NCBI GenBank assembly: GCA_900548305.1
Contig: URJZ01000012.1
Coordinates: forward strand, 1 to 43,070
DNA: 43,070 nt
Direction of reading: 5' to 3'
DNA from: an uncultured Oscillospiraceae bacterium
Lineage (GTDB): Bacteria > Bacillota > Clostridia > Oscillospirales > Acutalibacteraceae
The number at the start of each line of letters is the position of its first letter. Position 1 is the first letter of the stretch. The translations under genes were made by a program, and so were the position numbers. Shown here one piece after another: positions 18,283 through 26,096 of this stretch. The notes under the pieces are model-generated. The model saw nothing but the letters and a program-made list of their open reading frames with translations, had not been told where the DNA came from and made no database searches.

Positions 18283-20073
18283 ATGAGAAAAAGAAGTAAA
18301 TTCATGGTATTGTTGCTTTCTTGCCTGATGGTCTTTTCAATGTTGCCAACTGTAGTATTCGCAGCTGATGAGATTGCAACAGCCAAAAATGGAACAACGA
18401 TTACCAAGAATACTACGCAAGCAGAGCTTGATGCTTGGGCTGGTGAAGGTGCAATTACAACTCAATTGGTTGATGGTGTTACGATTATTACCCTTCAAAA
18501 AGATTTCAAGCTGGGGAAGCTTGGGGGAAATAATGCAAAAGCTAGTCAACCAATTTCATTTGGAATCTATCCAGATTCACAAAACGATAAAATGATATTT
18601 GATCTTAATGGACATATTCTTGCATCTGATACTATGGTAATTGTAAGTAGATGTGATCTTACCATTAAAGATTCTGTCGGTACCGGTAAAGTATTCATGG
18701 ATACAAGTGACTCTAAAGCATCTGCATTTGAAGCGATTGTTAATCAGAGAAAATTAACGATTCAAAGCGGCACCTATGAGGCCAAAGTTCATTCCACCAG
18801 TTCAACAACTGGTGTAGTTGGTTCTGCGGTAGCTGATGTAGAAACAGTTATAGAGGGCGGTTCTTTTATTGGTAGTAGCAGCGCTGTAAATGTTAAAAGT
18901 GGCACAACTACCATTACGGGAGGAAATTTTAACACAGCAAGTTACGGTATTGTTGCTCGGGGCTCGGCTGTAGTTAACTTTCCTGCTAACTCACAAGCTG
19001 AAATTATCTCCACACAATTTCCTATTGTAGTAGGAAGTAATAATGGCACTATAGGTGAAGTTCATATTAATGGTGGTCATTTTGATGGAACCAATGCCAG
19101 TGCGTTGGTTGGTCGTATTGGAGATATTGACTCTACCCAGTTTGTAACAATTGGAGGCGGTAGGTTTACACAAGATCCAACTAATTATGCTGGAACTATA
19201 CCTGTTGCACAAGTTGGAGATCCCTTTATTGTCGGAGCGGAATCTATTAATGAGGCAGTTAAGGTAATTGATGCCGGAACAATTGTAAACGTGACCAATG
19301 GAAATGTTGATTTAACAAATGTTCCGGATAACGTTATTGTTGAGAATAAAGGCAGTGGGGATGTATCTGTTAATGGAGAGCCTGTAGCACCTTCTGAATC
19401 GCACATAACTCATACCCACTCTTGGGGTGAACCGGTCTATACTTGGAGTGCAGATCATATGACTTGCACTGCACAGCGCATATGTTTAAAAGATACAAGT
19501 CATATCGAAACTGCCACAGCCACCATTACTGTAGACGAAACAATAGCACCTACTTGCACTGAAAAGGGAGTAGCAACTTATACAGCAACTTTTTCAGAAA
19601 ATTGGACATCTCCGCAGGTAATAACCGAGCCAATTATGGCAACGGGTCATAAATATGGAGAGCCAAAGTGGACTTGGAGCGAAGACGGTAAAAATGCAAC
19701 GGCAACGTTTATTTGTGATAATGACAACTGTCATATTCAAGAAATAGTAGCTAATGTTACCGGTCAGGTAAAAGAAGAAGCTAATTGCACAGAAAATGGA
19801 ACAACAACTTACATAGCTAAAGTCAGCTTTAATGGTCAAGAATATACTGCAATAAAGGATATCCCTGATATTGCTGCCTTGGGACATCGGTTTGTAGATG
19901 GCGTATGTAATGTATGTAGCATATCTGATCCAAATTATAAAGGCTCTGAATCAACAAATAGTCCGCAAACCAGCGACAATAGTAATATAATGTTGTGGTT
20001 TGCATTGCTTTTTATTTCTGCTGGTGGTGTAGGTACAGCACTATTTTTTAAAAGAAAGAAAGTAGAAAAATAA
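18283..20073 (+). CDS. Cell-surface protein: beta-helix-like region, Trp/Cys/His repeats and sortase-like anchor (SPQTS)
   Basis: A 596-residue secreted, probably wall-anchored protein of unknown function. ATGs occur at 18277 and 18283; AGGAGG at 18269-18274 favours the second (8-base spacing). Residues 1-28 are a signal peptide (basic start, hydrophobic core, VFA-A cleavage site). Residues roughly 100-310 repeat short 'I.GG.F/GTY' turns typical of a right-handed parallel beta-helix. From about 385 come two to three repeats of the 'H.YGEP.WTWS....TA.F.C...H......CTE.G..TY.A' type seen in clostridial surface proteins. The tail has SPQTS (560-564), a hydrophobic helix and KRKK, an LPXTG-like sorting signal in which Ser replaces the usual Gly. 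No enzymatic motif is seen. Confidence 0.85.
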   Translation: MRKRSKFMVLLLSCLMVFSMLPTVVFAADEIATAKNGTTITKNTTQAELDAWAGEGAITTQLVDGVTIITLQKDFKLGKLGGNNAKASQPISFGIYPDSQNDKMIFDLNGHILASDTMVIVSRCDLTIKDSVGTGKVFMDTSDSKASAFEAIVNQRKLTIQSGTYEAKVHSTSSTTGVVGSAVADVETVIEGGSFIGSSSAVNVKSGTTTITGGNFNTASYGIVARGSAVVNFPANSQAEIISTQFPIVVGSNNGTIGEVHINGGHFDGTNASALVGRIGDIDSTQFVTIGGGRFTQDPTNYAGTIPVAQVGDPFIVGAESINEAVKVIDAGTIVNVTNGNVDLTNVPDNVIVENKGSGDVSVNGEPVAPSESHITHTHSWGEPVYTWSADHMTCTAQRICLKDTSHIETATATITVDETIAPTCTEKGVATYTATFSENWTSPQVITEPIMATGHKYGEPKWTWSEDGKNATATFICDNDNCHIQEIVANVTGQVKEEANCTENGTTTYIAKVSFNGQEYTAIKDIPDIAALGHRFVDGVCNVCSISDPNYKGSESTNSPQTSDNSNIMLWFALLFISAGGVGTALFFKRKKVEK

Positions 20074-20105
20074 GAATTGTAGATTAAAAAAAATAAATCA
20101 CATTG

Positions 20106-20141
20106 ACGCCGTTATGGTCTTATCCATAACGGCGTTTTTTT
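20106..20141 (+). terminator. Intrinsic terminator after the first surface-protein gene
   Basis: Perfect 12-bp stem ACGCCGTTATGG (20106-20117) with CCATAACGGCGT (20124-20135), loop TCTTAT, followed by a T run. The rest of the gap up to 20548 is AT-rich and, apart from the promoter below, holds nothing I can assign. Confidence 0.92.
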
Positions 20142-20479
20142 ATTTCAAAATGAATAGGATATGTGATTTGAACAAATACCTTATCATACTTTAAGGTAAA
20201 AATGGCAATATAGTATTATTTAAGGAGTATGTTCATTCAGAATTGAGAACAAAGAGAGTATTTTTTGTTTTATCCAGATAAATTTTCTATTAAAAAAGAA
20301 AATGGATGTATTCCATAATTTGTATTCAAACTTTTGGGAGATACATTCTCAAAGTTAAAAGATAGTAATTTTTTAGATATAGGTATGTATTTTTAGAAAA
20401 AAAGAACACTTTGGAAAATATATACAAATTATATAGGAGTTTTTGGATTATTTTTTTGATAAATTTAGGGTGAAAAATA

Positions 20480-20508
20480 TAGACATAATATCGTTATTGC
20501 TATATAAT
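20480..20508 (+). promoter_or_regulatory. Promoter of the LRR surface-protein gene
   Basis: TAGACA (20480-20485, one mismatch to consensus), 17-bp spacer, TATAAT (20503-20508), 39 bases before the start codon. Confidence 0.75.
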
Positions 20509-20547
20509 ATATTCATATTTTAATTCATTTTTGAAAGGAAGTATTCT

Positions 20548-22281
20548 ATGAAAAAGAAAGTTTTACTGGTATCTTTAGTAGCTGCTTTAATTGCTTCAAG
20601 TACTATCATACCAGTATCGGCTGCTACGGCGGTTGATACAGAAGTTGTAAGCAATGCGGAGGCAGCTAATGCTGCTGTTGCAGGAGATGTGAAATTGGAT
20701 GAAGCAACCTTTCCAGATGCTGTATTTCGTGAGTATTTAAAAAGCAATTACGATAAGAATAAAGATGGTAACCTATCCAAAGAGGAAGTTGCGGCAACTC
20801 GTGAAATTAAACTGGGAAACAGCAGTGTTACCAATTTAAAAGGTATTGAAAATTTGACAGAACTTACATATTTAGAAGTAATGGGCACAGGGATTACTGA
20901 ATTAGATGTTAGTAAAAATACAAAGTTAACTTTAATTGATTGTGCGGATACCAAAATTTCTAATCTCGATTTAAGCAACAACACTGCTTTAAAAACACTA
21001 TGGTGCTATAATGCTCCAATTACGAAATTGGATTTAAGCAAGAATACATCTTTAGGAGTATTGAGGGCATCAGGAACAGCAATTACTGAATTGGATTTAT
21101 CTAATAATAAAGAATTGACATATTTGGAGTGTGATGGTACTAATATTACAGAATTATCTCTTGCAAATAATTCTAAATTACAATGGCTAACTTGTGCTGA
21201 TACTAAAGTACAAAACCTGGATATTAAAAATTTATCTGATTTAAGAAGATTGGAAGTTCAAAATACAGGTATTACAAACTTAGATGTAACTAAAAATAAT
21301 CAATTAGTTCGTTTGGATTGTTCTAATACTCAAATAAGTGACTTAAATCTTACCAATAATGGTAATTTGCAAGTTTTGATTTGTGCTGATACAGGTTTAA
21401 ATACATTGGATATTAGTAAAAATGCTCAATTAGCTTATTTTGATCTTCATAATACCAATATTTCTAATTTAAATGTGGATGGGCTTTTAAATTTAGAATA
21501 TTTGGATATATCAAACACAAAGTTTACAAATTTGGATGTAAGTAATAATGATAAGTTGAAATCTTTAAAATATGATAATACACCTTTAATTTCATTAAAT
21601 TTAGGAAATAATTCACATCTACAAGATTCTACAGGCATAGTACAAGCACAAAGACTTGAAGTAACAGGCGGTTCATTTCATTTAGCACAATATTTTCCAA
21701 CACTCGACTTGACTAAAATTGTGAATGTAACAGGCGCAACTTTAACAGATGGTGTTGTATCCAATTATTTACCAGGACAACCAGTTACATATTCTTATAG
21801 TGCTGGTACAGGAGCAAATGGACAACCAATTAATTTGACAGTTACATTAAACTTGATGATAACCAATGTTTGGGAGCAAGAAATTTCAGCTTCTGATATG
21901 GTACTGGGAGAAAAAGTGAATGTTTCTGCAAAACCTGTTTTTGGAGATGTCCAATACGTTTATAGTCAACAAGAAAATGGTGTTTACACAGCTGACGAAC
22001 CCACAACAGCAGGAGTGTGGTATGTAAAAGCAATGGTAAATGGAAGTGAGTTTCTTACTGCATTAGAGAGTCAACCTGTTGCTTTTAATGTAACACAGCC
22101 AGTTGGAGTACCTGGAGATTCAAATCAAGGCTCTAATACTACCGACAATAATAAAGAAATGGTAAACAACGTAAAAACAGGCGATGAAACTACAATTGGT
22201 CTTTTGGCATCTATATTTGCAGCATCTGTAGGTATTCTTGCATCACTTAAAGTATTTAAGAAAAAGAAAGAATCTAACTAA
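20548..22281 (+). CDS. Leucine-rich-repeat surface protein with EF-hand-like loop and sortase-like anchor (VKTGD)
   Basis: A 577-residue secreted protein. Residues 1-25 are a signal peptide. Residues 69-80 (D-x-N-x-D-G-N-x-S-x-x-E) match a canonical EF-hand calcium loop. Twelve 21-residue leucine-rich repeats run from about 106 to 357 with the pattern L..L....T.I..LDLS.N..; many carry Cys at the sixth position. A beta-rich region follows (about 370-530). The tail has VKTGD (542-546), a hydrophobic helix and KKKK, a variant sorting signal. LRR arrays of this kind resemble internalin-type proteins and usually bind other proteins; the ligand here is unknown. The gene has its own promoter, a GAAAGGAAG ribosome binding site and a perfect terminator. 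Confidence 0.85.
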   Translation: MKKKVLLVSLVAALIASSTIIPVSAATAVDTEVVSNAEAANAAVAGDVKLDEATFPDAVFREYLKSNYDKNKDGNLSKEEVAATREIKLGNSSVTNLKGIENLTELTYLEVMGTGITELDVSKNTKLTLIDCADTKISNLDLSNNTALKTLWCYNAPITKLDLSKNTSLGVLRASGTAITELDLSNNKELTYLECDGTNITELSLANNSKLQWLTCADTKVQNLDIKNLSDLRRLEVQNTGITNLDVTKNNQLVRLDCSNTQISDLNLTNNGNLQVLICADTGLNTLDISKNAQLAYFDLHNTNISNLNVDGLLNLEYLDISNTKFTNLDVSNNDKLKSLKYDNTPLISLNLGNNSHLQDSTGIVQAQRLEVTGGSFHLAQYFPTLDLTKIVNVTGATLTDGVVSNYLPGQPVTYSYSAGTGANGQPINLTVTLNLMITNVWEQEISASDMVLGEKVNVSAKPVFGDVQYVYSQQENGVYTADEPTTAGVWYVKAMVNGSEFLTALESQPVAFNVTQPVGVPGDSNQGSNTTDNNKEMVNNVKTGDETTIGLLASIFAASVGILASLKVFKKKKESN

Positions 22282-22290
22282 ATTTAAGAA

Positions 22291-22325
22291 AAAAAGCATC
22301 CGAGATTAATCTCGGATGCTTTTTT
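22291..22325. terminator. Perfect palindromic bidirectional terminator
   Basis: A 17-bp perfect inverted repeat with no spacer (22291-22307 and 22308-22324, core GCATCCGAGATT/AATCTCGGATGC), flanked by A and T runs. It serves the LRR gene on the plus strand and the surface-protein gene on the minus strand. Confidence 0.93.
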
Positions 22326-22326
22326 A

Positions 22327-24027
22327 TTATTTATTAATTTTGATTTTTTTGAATGTGATTGCTGTTACACAAGCTGCACTTATAAACACACCAATAGCAA
22401 TATAAATATACAGTTGGGTGTTATCACCAGTTTGAGGAGAAACGGTGTTGTTTTGTTCCATATTGTTGTTATCAGCTGTAGCGTTAATTACGGTTATGTC
22501 TTTCACAGCATCACAGTTTTTGCAATGTATGGATTTACTTCCGCTTTCAATTGCAGTCGGTTGCTGGTCAATGGTAAAGTCACTTTCCCAATCGTGCTCA
22601 CTCATAGGAATAGTTTCTTCTTCCATGGTGCCACATACAGTGCAGGTTCTTTGTTTTAGTCCTTCTTCAGTGCATGTAGCCTCTCTTATAATGGCCCAAT
22701 CACCGTAAGAATGTCCTGTAGCAGGAACTTCGGTTGGAGCTGTCAAAATCTGATGACAAACCGAGCATTCAATACCCTCTGTATAACCGTGTTCTGTACA
22801 TGTAGGAGATACAGAAGGTATTATTTTTTCTGTATGACCTAATGGATTTCCATATGTAAAGGTTTCGGCATCGCTTACTGCACCGCAGGTGCAAGATTTA
22901 TAATAGGTAGCTGCATGTGTGCAATCTGCGTCTGATTTTTTGGTATAATCTTTTACAATTTCTTCTGTAAATTGATGTGGATGGGTGATAGAACCGTCAG
23001 GATTTTGTTCATAGTCGCCTGTATCGGGAATCCATTTGGAAACATCGGAAGAATAGGTACCACCGGTTACTTGCAGTGCACCGGTATCTTTGGCTTCACT
23101 GACAGCTGGTTGTCCATTTCCTCCTGTGAAAGTACCGCCATGAAAATAAGCGATTGCAGGTTGTTTATCACCGCCGTCATTATCATTTCCGATGAGAGCC
23201 GCTACTTTAGAAATACTGATAAATGTGCCGCCATAGATGTGTGCTTCTACTTGTCCCACTTCACCGGCAACATACAGTGCATAGAATGCGGGGCCTGTTC
23301 CATGGATAGGGCAAGCTACTGTTTCAAATGTTCCACCATAAATTTCAGCTAAACCGGCGGAAGAAGAAAATGCGCCTTGTGTACCAATCACGGTACCATC
23401 ATAAAAATACATTTTTGCATTTACATTTTGGTTTCGTATGGTATAAGACCAAATGGAAGAATTACAGGAACTGCAAGTTTCACCTTTAAATGTACCGTTA
23501 TAAATGGTAGCAATACCTTCGTTATATAAGCTGCAGGTTGCACCGTCAAATGTACCGTTATAAATAGTAAGTTCTGCGTTTGGACGGTTTTTGACAGTTG
23601 CGCCGCTTGCTAATTTGGCTCCGGTATAGGTACCATTTTCAACGGTTAAAGAACCATAGTTATCAATTGCGCCATATCCGCCATAAGTGGAAGCTGAAGT
23701 ATCAATGATTCCGTTTCCTGTTATGGTTAAATTGCCGTTATTTATAATAGCGCGACCAGCCAAAGCGGGAGAAGAGGATGCATCTTCTTTAAATGTAATA
23801 CTTTGGCCATTCATATCAAGAGTTATGTTTTTTCCATTTTCCAATGTGACAATATCAGATGTTTCAGACATTTCAATGCTATTTGTTAAGGTAACAGTTG
23901 TTGCGGTTCCATCTTCCGGTACTGCATCGAATGCTTCTTGTAATGAAGCATAGGTAGTATTACCGATTTGTGCAACACCGCTTCCACTCGCAAATACATA
24001 CGTTTCAAATTTATTCACTCCAAACAT
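22327..24027 (-). CDS. Surface protein, beta-helix-like with CxxC repeats and SPQTG anchor, lacking a signal peptide (possibly 5'-truncated)
   Basis: A 566-residue open frame. The body has many 'YNGTF', 'YGGTF' and 'HGGTF' turns (about residues 110-330), typical of a parallel beta-helix. Then come Cys-rich repeats ('CTEHGYTEGIECSVCHQ', 'CTEEGLKQRTCTVCGT', 'HCKNCD'), and SPQTG (530-534) plus a hydrophobic helix and basic end, a sorting signal. The N-terminus 'MFGVNKFETYVFASGSG' is not a signal peptide, although 'VFA-SG' resembles the end of one. A TAA lies three codons upstream in frame and there is no ribosome binding site before the ATG. An anchor without an export signal is contradictory, so the 5' end is probably lost or replaced. 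It may be a silent copy or pseudogene. Confidence 0.7.
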   Translation of the reverse strand: MFGVNKFETYVFASGSGVAQIGNTTYASLQEAFDAVPEDGTATTVTLTNSIEMSETSDIVTLENGKNITLDMNGQSITFKEDASSSPALAGRAIINNGNLTITGNGIIDTSASTYGGYGAIDNYGSLTVENGTYTGAKLASGATVKNRPNAELTIYNGTFDGATCSLYNEGIATIYNGTFKGETCSSCNSSIWSYTIRNQNVNAKMYFYDGTVIGTQGAFSSSAGLAEIYGGTFETVACPIHGTGPAFYALYVAGEVGQVEAHIYGGTFISISKVAALIGNDNDGGDKQPAIAYFHGGTFTGGNGQPAVSEAKDTGALQVTGGTYSSDVSKWIPDTGDYEQNPDGSITHPHQFTEEIVKDYTKKSDADCTHAATYYKSCTCGAVSDAETFTYGNPLGHTEKIIPSVSPTCTEHGYTEGIECSVCHQILTAPTEVPATGHSYGDWAIIREATCTEEGLKQRTCTVCGTMEEETIPMSEHDWESDFTIDQQPTAIESGSKSIHCKNCDAVKDITVINATADNNNMEQNNTVSPQTGDNTQLYIYIAIGVFISAACVTAITFKKIKINK

Positions 24028-24236
24028 TATTATATTACTATATTTTTATAAATTAAAATATAAAACTGATTTTGGTTATGGTATTTTATAATTGCATCAT
24101 ATTCTAAGGGAGATGCGAAGCATTGGCCTAAGTATTTCCGCATACGGTTTACTAAAAAAATTTATTTAGGTTTTGTATTTTTGTTTTCACAGGTTTATAT
24201 TCTGTTAATAAGTTCACCATCAATACACCTGTTATA

Positions 24237-24266
24237 ATTATAGTTTACCTGTGATTAACTTGTCAA
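24237..24266 (-). promoter_or_regulatory. Near-consensus minus-strand promoter upstream of the signal-less surface gene
   Basis: Read on the minus strand: TTGACA (24266-24261), 18-bp spacer, TATAAT (24242-24237). The leader to the predicted ATG at 24027 would be about 200 bases. Two copies of ACCTGT on the plus strand (24227-24232 and 24247-24252), 20 bp apart, flank the -10 box and could be an operator. Confidence 0.6.
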
Positions 24267-24403
24267 TTATTTTGGTTATGTCTTTGAAATTCTTTATATT
24301 TATAAAAGTATATGTCTGATATGAGGATTAGGCCAATAAAAATATATAAGATATTATAATGCTGTAGATGATAGAAATATAAAAGAATGAGGTGATTTTA
24401 GAT

Positions 24404-24496
24404 TTGAAGATTTTCATAGTAGCCCTTCTAAAGAAAATTTACGATTCATTAGAGGGAGAAGCATATTTAAACATAACTGCCGGAAAAGTAATTTAG
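24404..24496 (+). CDS. Possible 30-residue small protein (TTG start)
   Basis: TTG at 24404 is preceded by GAGGTGAT (24389-24396, 7-base spacing), a near-perfect ribosome binding site. The 30-codon frame gives a peptide starting M/L-KIFIVALLKKIYDSL, hydrophobic to amphipathic, and ending in ..GEAYLNITAGKVI. A strong terminator follows 20 bases after the stop, and a TATAAT (24355-24360) lies upstream without a clear -35. The combination suggests a real short gene, but it could also be the surviving start of a decayed gene. Function unknown. Confidence 0.4.
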   Translation: MKIFIVALLKKIYDSLEGEAYLNITAGKVI

Positions 24497-24516
24497 AAAA
24501 ATAAAATCATTCGTAT

Positions 24517-24550
24517 GAAAACAGGTTGTAATTTACAACCTGTTTTCATT
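24517..24550 (+). terminator. Intrinsic terminator after the 30-residue ORF
   Basis: Perfect 14-bp stem GAAAACAGGTTGTA (24517-24530) with TACAACCTGTTTTC (24534-24547), loop ATT. The T run falls inside the stem. Confidence 0.75.
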
Positions 24551-24625
24551 GATAGTACAAAATGGTGACATATTATACAGTAGCTTCTTTTTATTGGATA
24601 CATACAATAGAATGAGGTGATGATA

Positions 24626-24964
24626 ATGCCCGGAGTAATTATTAATATTATATTAGCAATCCTGTCTATAACAGGATTAATATATATATATCAATTGATT
24701 TCTGGTTGGTTACTTCGATCAAAAAATGTCTGTAGGCAGTATACTATTTTACAATTTGATGAAAGCGAGGAAGATGCTGAATATATATTGCGTGGTCATA
24801 TATCAAAAATTAAATCAGAACACAGCGAGCAATATAGCCGTATCTTATGTATAGAAGAAACTATGAATAATGCAATGAAGCATGTATGTAGAAAACTGGA
24901 ACAAGAATATCCGTTTGTGATTATGTGCTCTCTCAATCAAGTCCATGACTATATTACACAATGA
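24626..24964 (+). CDS. Hypothetical single-span membrane protein, 112 residues
   Basis: No family is recognised. The frame is open from a GTG at 24617, but GAGGTGA (24614-24620) places the start at ATG 24626 (5-base spacing). Residues about 4-24 form one hydrophobic membrane helix, followed by 'WLLRSKNVCRQ' and an acidic then mixed-charge cytoplasmic domain of about 80 residues ending in 'LNQVHDYITQ'. The start context AGAATGAGGTGAT is identical over 13 bases to that of the small ORF at 24404. Neither neighbour gives a functional hint. Confidence 0.65.
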   Translation: MPGVIINIILAILSITGLIYIYQLISGWLLRSKNVCRQYTILQFDESEEDAEYILRGHISKIKSEHSEQYSRILCIEETMNNAMKHVCRKLEQEYPFVIMCSLNQVHDYITQ

Positions 24965-25065
24965 AATTGTCATAGAATTATGCCATATATTATTATTCAA
25001 ATAAAATTTATCAATTTTATATTTTGATATAAAATGAATCACCTGTAAAAGATATTATAAAGATT

Positions 25066-25265
25066 TTATTGTTTCCAAATAAGAGCAAACTCTTTTATAT
25101 TGTGAGTTTGAATGTTTACAAAACCTGCTTGCTTTATCATTTTCTATATTTGTTTGGCTGTATATATGGTCATATCTTCATAGTGTTTAGCTCATTTGTC
25201 TCCGCATACAGGGGATAACATTTCACATGTTTTTGCTGCCAACTTTTTGAAAATTTCCGCACTTT
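25066..25265 (-). pseudogene. Remnant of a class I SAM-dependent methyltransferase (C-terminal part)
   Basis: Translated on the minus strand with two internal stops, this stretch reads CEMLSPVCGDK, stop, AKHYEDMTIYTAKQI, stop, KMIKQAGFVNIQTHNIKEF. It resembles the C-terminus of small clostridial methyltransferases ('..YT..QI..MI.QAGF.NI..'). There is no intact frame, start or ribosome binding site, and the reading is lost upstream of about 25265. The remainder of 24965-25460 holds only this remnant, a hairpin and a promoter. Confidence 0.45.
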
Positions 25266-25356
25266 AAACATGTTTCTATCATGACTATACTTTTTAGATT
25301 GGTTTTGAGAATCGCTTAAGTTGGATATACATAAAATCTATTTTATATGAATCTGT

Positions 25357-25391
25357 CAAAAGAGACACGTGAAAAGACCTGTCTCTTTTTT
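25357..25391 (+). terminator. Intrinsic terminator before the azoreductase gene
   Basis: AAAAGAGACA (25358-25367) pairs with TGTCTCTTTT (25380-25389), followed by Ts. No intact plus-strand gene lies just upstream; it may belong to the decayed region. Confidence 0.7.
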
Positions 25392-25393
25392 CG

Positions 25394-25422
25394 TGTACAA
25401 TTATCTAAAAATGTGGTAAAAT
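25394..25422 (+). promoter_or_regulatory. Putative promoter of azoR-gpsA
   Basis: TGTACA (25394-25399), 17-bp spacer, TAAAAT (25417-25422). A TATAAT at 25431-25436 is an alternative -10 without a good -35. Confidence 0.45.
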
Positions 25423-25460
25423 CAAGTCAATATAATATATGAATAGGAAAGGAGTTTACA

Positions 25461-26093
25461 ATGAAACTGCTTCATATTGCTGCAAGTCCGAAATTGGATG
25501 AACAGTCTGTTGGAAAACGAGTTGCAAATGCATTTGTTGATGCTTATTTTAACAAACATGAGCAAGTACAATATCGCTATATTGATTTGCATACACTGGA
25601 AATACCTGCGATGACAAAAGAATTGCTCGAAGCCTTTGAAAGCGGTAAGGCACAGCGTGAAAAAGAAGAGCAAGCATTAAAAATATATGATTCATTATGT
25701 AATGAATTTATAACAGCAGATCGATATGTCATTTCGTTTCCAAATTGGAATTTAACAGCACCTCCTGTATTGGTTTCTTATATGTTAGCCGTTATCAGGG
25801 CGGGAAAAGCATTTCGCTACACTGAGCAAGGTTCCGAAGGATTGCTTCATAACAAAAAGGTTATGCTAGTTGTTTCCAGTGGAGGGATTACCTCGGGAAC
25901 TCAACCAAAAGAAACTTGTACGGCCATTACATGGTTAAAAAATCTGTTTTTGGTTTGCGGAGTTTGCGATGTACAAGTACTGTATTGTGAGGGGATTGAG
26001 CAAACGCCGGGTCAAGCAGAAGAAATCATCACAGCAGCAATACAAGATGCAAGACAGCAAGGTGCTGTTTGGGATGCAAAGGCAGGGGAATAA
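25461..26093 (+). CDS. azoR: FMN-dependent NADH-azoreductase / flavodoxin-like NAD(P)H oxidoreductase
   Basis: A 210-residue cytoplasmic flavoprotein of the AzoR family, which reduces azo bonds and quinones with NAD(P)H. The N-terminus 'MKLLHIAASPKLDEQSVGKR' is the flavodoxin-fold FMN phosphate loop. 'SFPNWNLTAPPVLVSYMLAVIRAGKAFRYTEQG' split across 25735-25830 is the family core, and 'VVSSGG' is the second FMN-contact loop. The ribosome binding site is AAAGGAG. It lies 3 bp before gpsA, so the two are co-transcribed. The physiological substrate is not known from sequence; quinone detoxification is likely. Confidence 0.82.
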   Translation: MKLLHIAASPKLDEQSVGKRVANAFVDAYFNKHEQVQYRYIDLHTLEIPAMTKELLEAFESGKAQREKEEQALKIYDSLCNEFITADRYVISFPNWNLTAPPVLVSYMLAVIRAGKAFRYTEQGSEGLLHNKKVMLVVSSGGITSGTQPKETCTAITWLKNLFLVCGVCDVQVLYCEGIEQTPGQAEEIITAAIQDARQQGAVWDAKAGE

Positions 26094-26096
26094 ACT

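Noticed and set aside
20280..20459. Plus-strand reading with two stops upstream of the LRR gene (fragments such as FKLLGDTFSKLKD)
   Set aside because: No family recognised, and AT-rich DNA gives such readings by chance; not enough to call a pseudogene.
20548..22281. Repeated 63-bp units considered as a DNA repeat or CRISPR-like array
   Set aside because: The periodicity is the 21-residue protein repeat of the LRR domain; the DNA copies diverge and lie in one open frame.
24028..24220. Frameshifted signal peptide upstream of the minus-strand surface protein
   Set aside because: Upstream minus-strand frames were read; none shows a basic start plus hydrophobic core joined to 'VFA-SG'.
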